NCBI RefSeq assembly: GCF_028583425.1
Contig: NC_072801.1
Location: forward strand, 62,635,766-62,699,765
Length of the DNA stretch: 64,000 bases
Source: Eublepharis macularius
Taxonomy: Eukaryota; Chordata; Lepidosauria; Squamata; Eublepharidae
Direction: 5' to 3'
Below the pieces are notes generated by a model. The model did no database searches. It was not told the DNA's origin and saw only the letters and a program-made list of their open reading frames with translations. Made by a program: the position numbers and the translations under genes. This document shows positions 53,130 through 64,000 of the stretch, piece by piece. Each line of letters starts with the position of its first letter. Position 1 is the stretch's first letter.

Positions 53130-54840
53130 TCTTCTAAGGGTCAGGAAGATACCATGCAGGACTTTAATTACCGGGGAAGTTTGCAATAATGTTGTATCCA
53201 AATGCAGAGCTTCTTAGATGGGAGATGTAGGAGGATCCTGTAAAAAACATTTAATGAAATATCAGATAAATTCATGAGGACATAGTGCAGAGACAGTATG
53301 GCACAGTAATGCCTGGAGCAGGAATCCCTAGCATGATATCTAATGATGGGTTTTCCTGGCACCCGTTTGCTTTTTAAGCAAAGCATCCCTTCCCCAAAGC
53401 AAAGAGAGAGCCTTGGCTTTCCCCACCTCATTGAAGAAGAAGAGTCTTCAGAACCTGTTCAGATCCAGCTGCCTCCAACAGAGGAGGGTGCTTCACTTGT
53501 AAGTTCCTGATATGTTGTCGTTGGCCGCAAACTCCTATGGCAGCCATTTTGTGTGATGGCACCCCATTCTCAACATTCCAAGAATGCGCACAGCTCAACA
53601 AGATTGCAGCTCCCAGACTTAGAGTGCTGGACTTAAAACAGGTAAGTAGGGATTTGAACTCAGATGTGCCTGGTTTGTACTAAAATAATATATTCTGCTT
53701 TTGCTAGCCCAGGTGAATGTGTGTGGGGGGGGGTCGGTGGGGGGTGTGGCAGGGAAGAGGTGATTACAAGAAGCTATACAGTGCACTAAAATTTCATTAC
53801 CGTCCCCAAGAACAGAAACCTCCTTGATCCCTTTAGCACTTAGCATAGCATAGTATGCATTTTTATGTTTTAAAGGAACAAGAAAAGAGCCAAAGTAGAT
53901 CAGACCAAAAGTCTTATCTAGTGGACCATCCTTCCTCGAAATTTGCAAACAAAACCTGAAACCGTGCTCATTAGTGTCTGTTATTCAGAGGTACACTGCT
54001 TCAGAATAAGGAGGCTCATCCTCGTTTGGCTACCAATGATAGACTTATATCCACCATGAATTTCGTTCATCTTTTCTTTTAAAAAGCCATCTAACCAAAT
54101 GAGTTCCAGAAGTTAGTAATTCTTTACACTGCACTTTTATTTTGCCTGTCGTGACTTTATTGCCTATCAGTTTTATTGAGTTCCTCCCCTCTCTTGACAT
54201 TCCAGTATGTTGGAAAGGGATGAAAAACATCCCTCTGCCTAAGCTTCGTTTCATGCCAACTGTGTGTGAAGCATTGCACCAGAGAGGTTTCTACTGTCAT
54301 GTGCCTTCCCACTCTAGCAGTCAAAGAAGGATCCATTTATACTTCAAGGGAGGCTCTTAGCCCATTTTGTCTTGGATAAGACATTCAGGTACATTGGTAA
54401 CATCACGAGTTAATACTTCAGGGTTCAAAGAAACCAGCCATGCCAGTTTGACTTGACCAGACACCTCCCAAGCTGTCATAAACAATACCTCAGTGATGAA
54501 TGGCACCTCAGTAATTCCCCAACTATGCAAAGGGAACACTAAGTTCCAGCAGATAGTTGCTCATGTACCACAATAAATGAATTCAGTAGACACCTCTTAC
54601 AAGCCCAAAGTGCCAACTTTTACAGGAGGCAGTGAACCTGACAGTGTGTAATCTCTGTATGATTAAAACAGCTTTGGTCAGCTTCAGTTTATCTCTGTAG
54701 TGAATGAGATTGGCTAATGCAATCTCTCACAATGCAGAGATGCAGCAGAATTGCCTGCCCTCAGAGGAAACTGCCTATTACATATCTGTGTGAATTAGAG
54801 CGTTATATGTGTCTCCTTCTACTCAGAAGCCACAGCCAGA
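53130..54840. other. Upstream of SULT2 copy 2, no element recognised
   Basis: This must contain or lead to the promoter and any 5' non-coding exon of SULT2 copy 2, but I see no CpG island or clear TATA box. A possible UTR acceptor lies at 53134-53135 (- strand AG). Confidence 0.4.
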
Positions 54841-54847
54841 CTAGTGG

Positions 54848-55072
54848 GAGAGCCGGTGTATGTAGAGGTTAGAATGTCAGACTAGGACCCGGGTTCAAAT
54901 CCCCACTCTGCCTTTGAAGCACACTGAGTGATCTTGGACCAGTCACGTACGGTCAGCCTAACCTCCCTCGCAGGGTTTTTGTGAGGATAAAATGAAGGAA
55001 GAGAACAATGTAAGCCTCTTTACGTCCCCATGAGGGGAATAAGTGGGGTATAAGTAAAATAAATAAATAAAA
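54848..55072 (+). repeat. tRNA-derived SINE, full length
   Basis: Head 'tagaggttagaatgtcagac', box-B-like 'gggttcaaatccccactctg', body 'tcgcagggtttttgtgagga', tail 'aagtggggtataagtaaaat' with AAATA units. Confidence 0.82.
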
Positions 55073-55599
55073 ATGCAGAAACAGAGGGATACCATCTCCA
55101 TTTGAGGGAGACAAAATTCTTACACTCTAAAAGAAAACATTTTCAGGTAGAAGAGCAAAGTATGCTTCTAATTTTAATTCAGGAGAAAAAAAATCTTCAC
55201 TGGGATAAACTATTTGGGATATATTAGTCTGATACTGCAAGGGCTTGATGGAGGGAAACTACACAGGCTAATTAGGCCTACTTCTAGCAATGGCACATTA
55301 CATAGCAACTGCTTAACCTTCCCAGTGGCTTCTTCAAAATAATCCTGTCAGGTGTGTCTCTATTATTTTAAGGGAGTATCTTAAAGACCCGTATTAATCT
55401 GCCAGTCAGTTAAGCATCAGACATCTTTCTTCCAGTGCTTCTGCCTTCTCAAATCAAACTATTGGAAATAAATAGGACCCCAGTTGTGAAATCCCCTCCT
55501 TAGTCAGATTAATTTGGCATCTACACTAAGGAAAAATCCACATTGTTTGTTCATGTTTCTAAGCACATATAGAGGCTTTTTGAAAACATCTGATTTTTA

Positions 55600-55850
55600 T
55601 GTATTGTTGAAGGCTTTCACAGCCGGAGAATGATGGTTGTTGTGGATTTTCCGGGCTGTATAGCGTGGTCTTGGCATTGTAGTTCCTGACGTTTCACCAG
55701 CAGCTGTGACTGGCATCTTCAGAGGTGTAGCACCAAAAGACTGTCTTTTGGTGCTACACCTCTGAAGATGCCAGTCACAGCTGCTGGTGAAACGTCAGGA
55801 ACTACAATGCCAAGACCACGCTATACAGCCCGGAAAATCCACAACAACTA
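55600..55850. mobile_element. Probable Penelope-like element fragment forming a perfect-class palindrome
   Basis: The arms 55635-55741 and 55743-55849 are reverse complements over about 107 bp around a single T at 55742, with only a mismatch or two near the outer ends. Motifs 'gaaggctttcacagccggag', 'ttttccgggctgtatagcgt' and 'ctgacgtttcaccagcagct' recall the pseudo-LTR of Penelope-like elements in reptiles. The fragment carries no reverse transcriptase. Head-to-head pseudo-LTR arrangements are known for this class. Confidence 0.6.
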
Positions 55851-56592
55851 TCTGATTTTTATAATTTCTTTTTTTAATATTGAACATGACTGTCTTGTTT
55901 GTTTGTTTTGTTTATTAGCTACTTCTGAGAGCTTGCAAAGCAAGAGTATTTTTAAAAATACATTCATAAATATATTAAATATTATTCCCATTTTACAGCT
56001 TAGGAACTGAGGCTGATATAACAACCTGTCCAAGGCCATCTAATAAATTTAACACTGGGAGGACAAAATCATCTAACACAGAAAAGTTACCTTTTAGGTA
56101 TTCTGTATGTTGATAGTCTTTGTATGTTCAAGTGTGGTAAATACAGAGAATTTTTGCATTTGCTTAACACATTTTTGATTCACGTTGGTAGCTGCATTCA
56201 CCAAACCTGAGGTGGGTGGTTATTTGGAAGTGTGACCTTTGTAAAGATTATTAGGGGAGGGGAGGAGTTTCAAATAAAAGACAGCATAATTTTCTCTCAG
56301 GGGCCTGAATTTAAAGGTCAGAGACTAACACTGGTGTTCCAAAAGGGCTCTCTTGTTCTCTGTGGAGGGACAAGGTCTCAGTGTAACAAGCAAGTGTAAC
56401 TTTCTCCTATCTGTTTTGTGGCTTTGAACCAGAGTGAATAGAATAACTGCATCCAGGCCTTGAAGGTCATCTTGCCCCAAGTGCATAATCCTCATTTGTC
56501 TTATGAACAGTGTTGCTGGTTTTTTTCTGCCCCCCTTTAGAGAGCTGTCCCTTTACTTTTCAATTTTATTTATTACCACACTTCAATCTTAC

Positions 56593-56811
56593 TAGGGTTG
56601 TCAGCCTCCAGGTAGTAGCTGGAGATCCCCCGGAATTATAACTGATCTCCAGGCCATAGAGCTCAGTTGCCTTGGAGAAAATGGCTACTTTGGAGCGTGG
56701 ACTGTATGGCGTTACACCTTACTGAGGTCCTTTCCCTCCCCATCCCCTGCCTTCTCCAGGCCTCACTCCCAAAATCTCCAGGAATTTCCCAACCTGGACC
56801 TGGCAACCCTC
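56593..56811 (-). mobile_element. MITE family A (hAT-like), complete, exact 8-bp TSD
   Basis: Reference copy of the family: 219 bp from tagggttgtcagcctccagg to acctggcaaccctc, flanked by aatcttac at 56585-56592 and 56812-56819. Confidence 0.85.
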
Positions 56812-57089
56812 AATCTTACCCTTCCTCCAGGTAGTGTACATATTCCCACTTGTTTTCCTCACAACAGCCCTGTGAGGTATATTAGGTTGGGAGCAAGTGA
56901 GTGCCCCCAGTAAGCATTGTGGCTGAGGGAGAAATCAGCCACTGCACCCTACCAGCTCTTTGGCTTTTGCCCAGGTTGTTCACATAAATTCTATACAAAG
57001 TATATTCAGCAGGTTTTTTAAAATTTACCTCAACTGGATGATTAATGCAAGGAATGTGTGTGCGCTTCATCCTCTGTATACCAAAAAGC

Positions 57090-57700
57090 CAAGGACCAAA
57101 CTAGATGTGATGATGTCCTGGTGTTCACCAGCATGGGAACACTGCAGCTATTTTACTGCTTAAAAATGCCATGATTCTGACTTGGCCCACAGCTCAGTGG
57201 GCTGAGGTGGTCTTGTTTCCTTCTGTGTCTTTTCAAGTGCCAGAGCAGCTGTGGGGAGGGTGCAGCTGTTCTGACACTTTAAAAGTCATGGGGCTGGGGT
57301 GGGGGAAACAAGAGCACCTCAGCCTGTACCACTGCAGGACCCATCAGGATCGAACCCTTGCAATATTTTTAAGTCACTTTAAAAGTGGTGGCAGTGTCAC
57401 CATCAGGGCTTTTTTTCTGGGAAAAGAGGTGGTGGAACTCAGTGGGTTGCCCTTGGTGAAAATGGTCACATGGCTGGTGGCCCCGCCCCCTGATCTCCAG
57501 ACAGAGGGGAGTTTAGATTGCCCTCAGTGGCGCGGAGGGCAATCTAAACTCCCCTCTGTCTGGAGATCAGGGGGCGGGGCCACCAGCCATGTGACCATTT
57601 TCAAGAGGTGCCAGAACTCCGTTCCACCGCGTTCCTGCTGAAAAAAAGCCCTGGTCACCATGATGGACATAAGGATGCCGTCATGTCTTGTTCGGCCTCA
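57090..57700. mobile_element. TIR element family D hosting a family H insertion
   Basis: Ends aaggaccaaactagatgtga and 'gccgtcatgtcttgttcggc' are inverted. Bases 57404-57653 are a younger hAT-like insertion. The body shares 'cactgcagga', 'aagtcacttta' and related blocks with the copy at 43525. Confidence 0.6.
57404..57653. mobile_element. hAT-like palindromic element family H, exact 8-bp TSD
   Basis: A 250-bp element from cagggctttttttctgggaa to ctgaaaaaaagccctg, flanked by gtcaccat (57396-57403 and 57654-57661). The hairpin arms are the same as in the 51242 copy. Confidence 0.88.
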
Positions 57701-57719
57701 AGACTTCACAGTCTAAATG

Positions 57720-59680
57720 GAGGAAGCATCACAACTAATCATTTTCAGTCCAGTGTGAAAGGCACAACTAGGCTACGCCATGGGTACTTGTCCAGGAGAG
57801 CATTGCCAAACTGATCAGAAAAACCACCCACTGGCCCGCTCCTGTGACTGTAAGGGCAACCTGAAACTTTCTTTAGCATGGAGATAGAGACATTTGCCTC
57901 TACTAATATTGTCTCTTCAGGCTACTGTTGAAGCACATCACGACAGTGGCTACATTAAAAGTTGGCCACCTTGTTTATAGTGGCCTTTCAGTGGGAGTCC
58001 CAAGAGTGAGCTTTCATGTTGGTTATCAGGATTTCAAGTTAGTTATTTCATCATGGTTGACGGTGGAACTACTCTTTTTACTAAATACTAGCAGTGGGGC
58101 TGTGATTTAAAGGGGAAGGGAGAAGAGAAAGTTTATTTATTCATTCCCTTCCCCCTATATCCCCTGCTCACAGCTTTTAGCACAACTGAGGAAAATGTAT
58201 GTTTCTGTGTAAATGTCTCCCAGTGGATCCAAAAGTAGCTTGCCAGGTGGGGGTGAGGGTAGAATTCTGAGCAGGAAAAGGAAGGAGAAAGGATTAGAGT
58301 TCTCCAAATATACACAATTCTTTCATGTTTTTTACCCCTGTATCTCAATTCTGTACAGAAATAAAACTGTGGAGAAAAGGACCCAACGTGTAACCTATAG
58401 TACCATCCTCAAGGCAAGAACCTCATCTATCTTCACAAACCAGATGTTTCAACCATAGGCAGCTCCCTCTCTAGGGTCATTCATAAGGTAATATATGGAA
58501 CGGCAGACTCCAGTCACCAAAGATAACCACCTCCCTAATGATCAACTTCTTCTGGAATGAAAAATGGGTGAGCCAAGAGCCATTGATCTTGCCAGTGGAT
58601 GTTGATTAGCTTTGAATACGTTACCCTTTTATTCACCCACTGATGGTATAAACAAGGACTTCACAAACTATACGCCGGGCTGCTTTAATGTGCCATGAAA
58701 TAACTGCTACGATGTTGTAAGAAATAAAGCCAAATTAAAGCCAAAAGCACACACCCACAGAGGAAGCTGCCCTGCTCTGTCTTTGCGTGGCATGTAGCTT
58801 TGGCATTATCTTCTTTGGAAAGAGCCTCCAAGTTGATTCCACATCCCATAATGGGGCGGAAGTGATTGGGTCAGTCATTCACTCCCATTGTAATCATGCA
58901 GCTGAACCACATGCTCATAGAGGAGGCTGTCTGTTGTGTCTCTGAATGATTTACTGCTGAAGATACATTTAACAGAGGGGAACTGGCTCTGCTGAAGGGC
59001 AATTTTTTAAAAATGCTTTCACATACTAAAAGTAAACCATTTGGGGTTTAAGAATTAATAAAAAAATGTCTCTTGGCTATCTGAACTTTGAGAAATAATA
59101 ATATTTAGCATTTGCCAACTTTTTTCATCTGTTCATTGTATTTCCTCTTTTAATCCTAACAATAACACTATCAGGTAGGTCAGTGTTAACTACACGCTGC
59201 AGATAGTAGGGTGAGAATAAGAGCATAGATTGCCTAAGGAAACCGAGGTCGTTCACAGCATTAGAAACAAGGAATAAGCCGTGAACTTGGAAGAATATTG
59301 AATACTCCAAAGCAACTGATCTTGGTTTTCTTTTGCTGTGGATTTGGGGATTTGCACAAAATTCCTAAGGGGAAATGGCAAGTTTCTCAACCCAGAACAA
59401 TCCACCTCTCCAATTATAAACCCCTGCACATCTAAAGCAGCTAAGCAACATTGCCTCCTGCATATGGTTCCCTGGAGAAATTAGGAGCTAACCTACAGTA
59501 GTCAAAATAAACACACCAGATCTATTTTTGTCCCTGCTGCTCCCAAGCAGAGGGCTGTATAGCATTTCTTGAACCTGCTGGCTTGAGGGGAAAATGTCAT
59601 TTAACTTGAGATGATGCCATGATCTTTTAGATTCCACAATCAAAAGCCTTGTCACTGCTTAGGTTGAACAGATATGAGGT
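57720..59680. other. Intergenic, nothing recognised
   Basis: I see no gene, RNA or confident mobile element. Open frames are below 85 codons. Confidence 0.4.
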
Positions 59681-59685
59681 TTAAT

Positions 59686-59905
59686 TTATGCATTTGTTTC
59701 ATTTATACCCTGCCGTTCACCCCAGTCGGGAATAAAAGCACCATTTATCATTTGTTTCTCCTTCACTTTATCCTCACAACAAGCTTGTAAAGTAGGTTAG
59801 GTTGACAGTGTGCAACTGGTCTAAGGTCACCCAGCAAGCTTCCAGACTAGGGATTTGAACCTGGGTCTCTCAGAACCTAGTCTGACACTCTAACCACTCC
59901 AGAAC
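59686..59905 (-). repeat. tRNA-derived SINE
   Basis: Reverse copy: 'cctcacaacaagcttgtaaa', 'aaggtcacccagcaagcttc', 'gatttgaacctgggtctctc' and head 'gacactctaaccactcc'. Confidence 0.78.
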
Positions 59906-60434
59906 AAAAAACCAAAATGTGTACCCAGTGAAACACAAACACCCCCTGTCCAAACAAATCAACCTAAAGAGATTGCACAGAAGAGATGTTTGGAAATAGG
60001 GAGTGTTCCACCCAATGACTTGAGAATGAAGTCCCCAACTTCCTCCCGTTCTTTTGCTATTGATATGAGTTAGACTCTAGATAGCCATGGTTCTTCTAGT
60101 TACTCTTTCAAATCCACTCTCCCATGCATCCTTCCTTCTCTTCCTTTGTTCAGCTGACCAGACTATCCACTGTCCCAATTTCTCTGCACAATTCACGCAT
60201 CCTTTCCACCCACCCCTCCCATATTATTCTTTCAATCCTTCTTTCAATCTCTCTCTTTTTCTCCCATTCTGTTTGTACTTTCATCCATCTGTCTTCGTTT
60301 GGGCTTCTCTTTCCTTTTTTCTCCTCCACCTCCATTCTTTGGTCTTCCTTGGAGTTTCCTGTTCTTAACGATATCTGTTTTGTCTCTCTCTGCCCTCCCT
60401 CTTGCTCTACAATTCTCCATTCCCCCAGCTCGCT

Positions 60435-60604
60435 ATGTTAGATTCAACCAGCTTTTCTGCTGGGGGAAATGGGAGGAGGGGTCACTCCCTTTGGCCACCC
60501 AACAAGGCTATGGTGGGGGTCATGGGACCTGCGTGGACAACAGCCAGTAGAAAGGGGGAGGATTAGGCAAGATTGAATGGAAAAAACTGTCTGGATTCAA
60601 CCAA
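60435..60604. repeat. Dispersed repeat family I, second copy
   Basis: Matches the 51517 copy at 'tccctttggccacccaaca', 'aaggctatg' and 'gggggaggattaggcaagat'. Confidence 0.5.
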
Positions 60605-60609
60605 CTATC

Positions 60610-62095
60610 TAGTAGCCTTCCAAACTCTCCTTGTACACGCTACAATTTAAAAGCTGGACTGGTCAGGAGAGCCAAAAACACCACTAATGTGCCACTCCAC
60701 CCGTCGCCTTGTGCCAGAACATACACTCTTTTGTTCCAACCCTGGATACGATACACCCCAATCTAATAAATCTCTCCCTCCCCCCCCCACCAAGTCACAA
60801 TACACCACCCACGCTTTCCTAAAACATCTTACAATGAGTACCTATTTGATCTCTTCTACCGGGCAGCGGGGCTTCCTCCCAAGATCCGCGCGTTTATGAG
60901 CTTTACTAGTGGCAGATGATCCTTCCCTTCTCTGTCTCGCCTCAAGCAGCCTTCGCCCATCACACAGACCTGGACATCTCCACTCACCTGGATTGCAGAC
61001 AAGTGTTCCTCTAGCAGATTCCCTGGAGTTGTTACTGTTCCAAGACTTTCTCTAAGGATATGCAATTGGTTGACTCAGTCCTGTGGGTGTTAAATGGGGA
61101 GGCTGCTACAGTTTAAGGGTGTGTTGACATGTTGGAAGGAGATCAGAAAACTTCCCACACCAGGAGAATGGACAGACCAGAGAGCACATGGGAGCATGAA
61201 CTGCATTTTTCATACCTTGATGTGGGGAAATTTGACAGGAGTGATTTCTTGACTCAGAGAAACTGACTCTCCATTGTTTGTGAAATAAGAGCAATCCTTC
61301 CTTTAGGAGTAATTCTGTGTCACTCCTAATTGCACTCCTAATTGTTAAACAAAGTGTGTTTTCTTCTCTGCTGTGGAACCTTGACAGAGTCTAGTCACCT
61401 CCCACTGGAGTCAATCCAGAGCCCTCTTGATCGCAATGTGTTGCGTTCTGTTTCTTGGGGGGGGGGGGGTGCAGTGGATAACGGCAACAATTCCATGCTA
61501 GATTCTGATCTCAAAATCTTATTTAGTATGTATCTGGTAACTCCTGATTCCTATGAGGCTACAGCCAAATTCTGGCCTCACTTCTTTCTTTTGTGGGGTA
61601 ATCCAGAGACATTCTGGATTCCACTTGGATAAACTCAGTTCTGATCACAATCTCCCCTATAATTTGTTTTGTAATAGCAAGGTGTGATGTGGACAGTTGC
61701 TATCATAAAGTTAGCATGAGCATCTTGTTCATCGGGCAACTGCATACACCGTCCCAAGCTCCTTGAAGGAAAGGGCAGGATGTTAATGCAGTGGGCAGAT
61801 TTTTAAAAATGCACTCAATTTTTGATTTTCTTTAAAAATACTATACTCTAAAAGATGCACCATGCATTTGTAAGGCAACAGACCATAATGCTCGCAAAAC
61901 ATTTGCCATTATGTTCAGAGGGGTTCTCAGTTTTTGACATTTTTATCTGGGACTCCCAAGTTCTGAGTTGACCACCTACCCCATGGAAAAGATTATGGTC
62001 AGCTAGAGAAGAGGTTTAAGGATATTTTCCAAATGTCACTTGGCTAGAATAAGTATCTTCTTACTCAGCCCCAAACATCATCACCTCTGTCCCTT
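60610..62095. other. Intergenic, nothing recognised
   Basis: Contains homopolymer runs (poly-C near 60778, poly-G near 61458) and short open frames only. Confidence 0.4.
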
Positions 62096-62099
62096 AAGC

Positions 62100-62760
62100 T
62101 TAAATTTGTCTCTTCTTGTCCATTGTAGATCTCAGACATTTTTTCACCAGGTCACTGCCAGGCCTTGATCTCATAAAAAGGAGCAATAAAACTGGGTGCC
62201 CACAACATTCTGATGATACTACCCAGATGACCTCCTTCAGTGGTTTCATGTAGATGAAAAAAGGTGTGGGAGGCGAGAGTGAATCTTGAGGCCCACAGGA
62301 GGACAATCCCAATAGAGAGGAACAGGAATTTCCTGGAACATTTCTTTCATCAGTTCGGAGCCAGGCCACCACAGAGCAGGGTCTCCAGATACAAAATCAT
62401 GGAGATGGACCAGGATATTTATCTTATTTACTTCATTTGTAGCCTACCTTTCTCTCTTGCTGAGACTCAAAGAGGATCATGTAATTAAAAACCATGCAAC
62501 AAGAACAATATAAATAATGTAACAAAAAGCAATCTACAGGAAATAAAAAATGTATTACAAATTAGAGAAAGTGCTAGGGGAAAAACTGTATAAGACATAC
62601 AATATACTGGTATTACAAAACTGGAGAGCAATGCAACGAAAATAGTATGATTATAAGAAGCAATACAATGAAAATTTCCTAAATTTTCAAGGCAAAAACT
62701 ACAAGCCTGTTCCTTTTATAAAAATGTCCTCTTGAACAATTCAGTTTTGCACATTCTGCC
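62100..62760. repeat. Probable LINE-derived remnants
   Basis: The block 'gtggtttcatgtagatgaaa' and the A-rich stretch following 'ttcatttgtagcctaccttt' resemble LINE 3' remnants common in reptile genomes. Identification is by resemblance. Confidence 0.3.
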
Positions 62761-62771
62761 TTATCAGCACA

Positions 62772-62969
62772 GGATTGCCAGCCTCGAGTGTGGCCTGGAG
62801 TTCTCCCAGAATTACAACTGATCTCTAGCCTACAGAGATCAGTGCCCCTGGAGCTTTAAAGGGTAGACTGTATAGTATACCACAGATTCTAGGTGAAATC
62901 CCTCCCCAAATTCCCCTCTCCACAGGCACTAACTCCCAAATCTCCAGAAATTTTCTAGGATGGAGTTGG
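62772..62969 (-). repeat. MITE family A copy
   Basis: Reverse copy with 'gaattacaactgatctctag', 'cagagatcagtgcccctgg' and end 'ggagttggcaaccctat'. Confidence 0.72.
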
Positions 62970-63107
62970 CAACCCTATATTATAGATGTATGGGAGCTTT
63001 CCTGACCTCCTCAGCCAGAGTATCCTATCAGGGCCATAACAGGCAACCCTGGGTACCAGCAATTGTTGATGGTATCATGGTGAAAAGCAGCGGACAGGTC
63101 TAGGACA

Positions 63108-63321
63108 GAGAGCCAGGGTGATTGTTAGAATGCAGGTCTAGGATCTGGGAGAGTTAAGTTTGAACCCCCATTCTACCTTGGAAGCTTGCTGGGCTAGTCA
63201 CACTCTCAGCCCAACCTACTTTACAGGGTTGTTGTTGTGAAGATAAAATGGAGGAGGGGAGAATGAAGTTGTAAGCAGCTTTGGGTTTCTATTGGGGAGA
63301 AAAGCAGTATATGAACATCAA
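63108..63321 (+). repeat. tRNA-derived SINE
   Basis: Forward copy: 'gtctaggatctgggagagtt', 'gtttgaacccccattctacc', 'tttacagggttgttgttgtg' and tail 'gaaaagcagtatatgaacat'. Confidence 0.78.
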
Positions 63322-63729
63322 AACAGGCAGACAGTAACAGCATTGCATTTCATGCCCTCAAGCTCAAAGTCTCTGAGCATCAGTCTTGGGCAAAGGTTGT
63401 CAAATTATTGCAAATGCCCCCAAGCAGAACTGTCAAGATGAACAAGAGTCAAATGAGAATGGAACAGCACCAAGCCCTACAAGCTCCCTCTCTGATCCAT
63501 ATCCCATCCTCCATGTTTGCATCATTTTTGTCTACTGCTGCTAAGCTATATGTTTCTGTGGATGAGCACATGCGAAGGAGAAGGGTGTGTGTGTGCGCGC
63601 AGCTCCCATACATGTAATGGTTGTGTAAAAAAGAGAAGTCTGTCATGTGCAACTTCTTGCACAGAGGAGGATAAAAAAAGCTGCCCCTGACCAAATTCCC
63701 TCATCCATGCATCTATTCAAAGAATATAA

Positions 63730-64000
63730 CGGGGGTGGCCAAACTTGCTTGATGTAAGAGCCACATAGAATAAACGTCAGATGTTTGAGAGCCGAAAGAC
63801 ATGATGCATTGAAGTGACTTCAGATGAGGAGGTGGGTTTGGGGGAGTGTCCTGAAAGTGACATCACAGAAAGGGGTGGGGGTTTTGTGCAATATGCTGGA
63901 AATGACATCATTGGAAGGGGTGGCGCTTGGGGGAGAGCCATTACCTGACCTTTGACTTGGAAGTGACATCACAAAAGTGTCGTCACATCCTTGCTAGGCT
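63730..64000. repeat. Dispersed repeat cut by the window edge
   Basis: Starts 'gggggtggccaaacttgctt' and 'gtaagagccacatagaataa', blocks I recall as a common squamate element. The interior has repeated 'gaagtgacatcac'-type units. The right end is outside the window. Confidence 0.45.

Overview
This window is vertebrate nuclear DNA, most likely from a squamate reptile (a gecko-like lizard is my best guess). It has split genes with GT/AG introns and a CR1 LINE 3' end. It also has tRNA-derived SINEs, 5S-rRNA-derived SINEs and dozens of short hAT-like and fold-back elements of the kind that crowd lizard genomes. No prokaryotic features are present. All identifications come from reading the sequence and recalled family knowledge; nothing was searched.

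Four protein-coding genes can be assembled exon by exon with intact frames. (1) A full-length netrin, called NTN5 from its neighbours, lies on the + strand at 5595-14095 (6 coding exons, 578 aa). (2) A SULT2-family cytosolic sulfotransferase lies on the - strand at 15875-19846 (6 coding exons, 298 aa). (3) CA11, a catalytically silent carbonic-anhydrase-related protein, lies on the + strand at 26801-36703 (9 coding exons, 329 aa). (4) A second SULT2-family gene, the better SULT2B1 candidate, lies on the - strand at 39614-53129 (6 coding exons, 287 aa). Read in reverse, the order and orientation SULT2B1 - CA11 - NTN5 match the mammalian (human 19q13.33) arrangement as I recall it. The window differs by an extra SULT2 gene between CA11 and NTN5, and by lacking the genes that lie between SULT2B1 and CA11 in human.

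Layout: 1-5.5 kb is upstream DNA with scattered repeats. NTN5 and SULT2 copy 1 converge tail to tail (14.1-15.9 kb). SULT2 copy 1 and CA11 diverge across about 7 kb that ends in a polypurine tract and a CpG-rich CA11 promoter. CA11 and SULT2 copy 2 converge (36.7-39.6 kb). From 53.1 kb to the end I see only upstream/intergenic DNA with repeats. The genes do not form one pathway: NTN5 is a secreted guidance-type protein, CA11 a brain-type CA-related protein, and the SULT2 enzymes sulfonate sterols and other alcohols.

The most unusual material is in the repeats. A palindromic element at 49.1-49.5 kb has its hairpin apex replaced by a 175-bp copy of sequence from 1.4 kb away. A Penelope-like fragment forms a 107-bp-arm palindrome with a 1-nt centre and a hammerhead-like core. 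There are several nested insertions with clean 8-bp target duplications: MITE in MITE, hAT in MITE, palindrome in SINE, and solo LTR in MITE.
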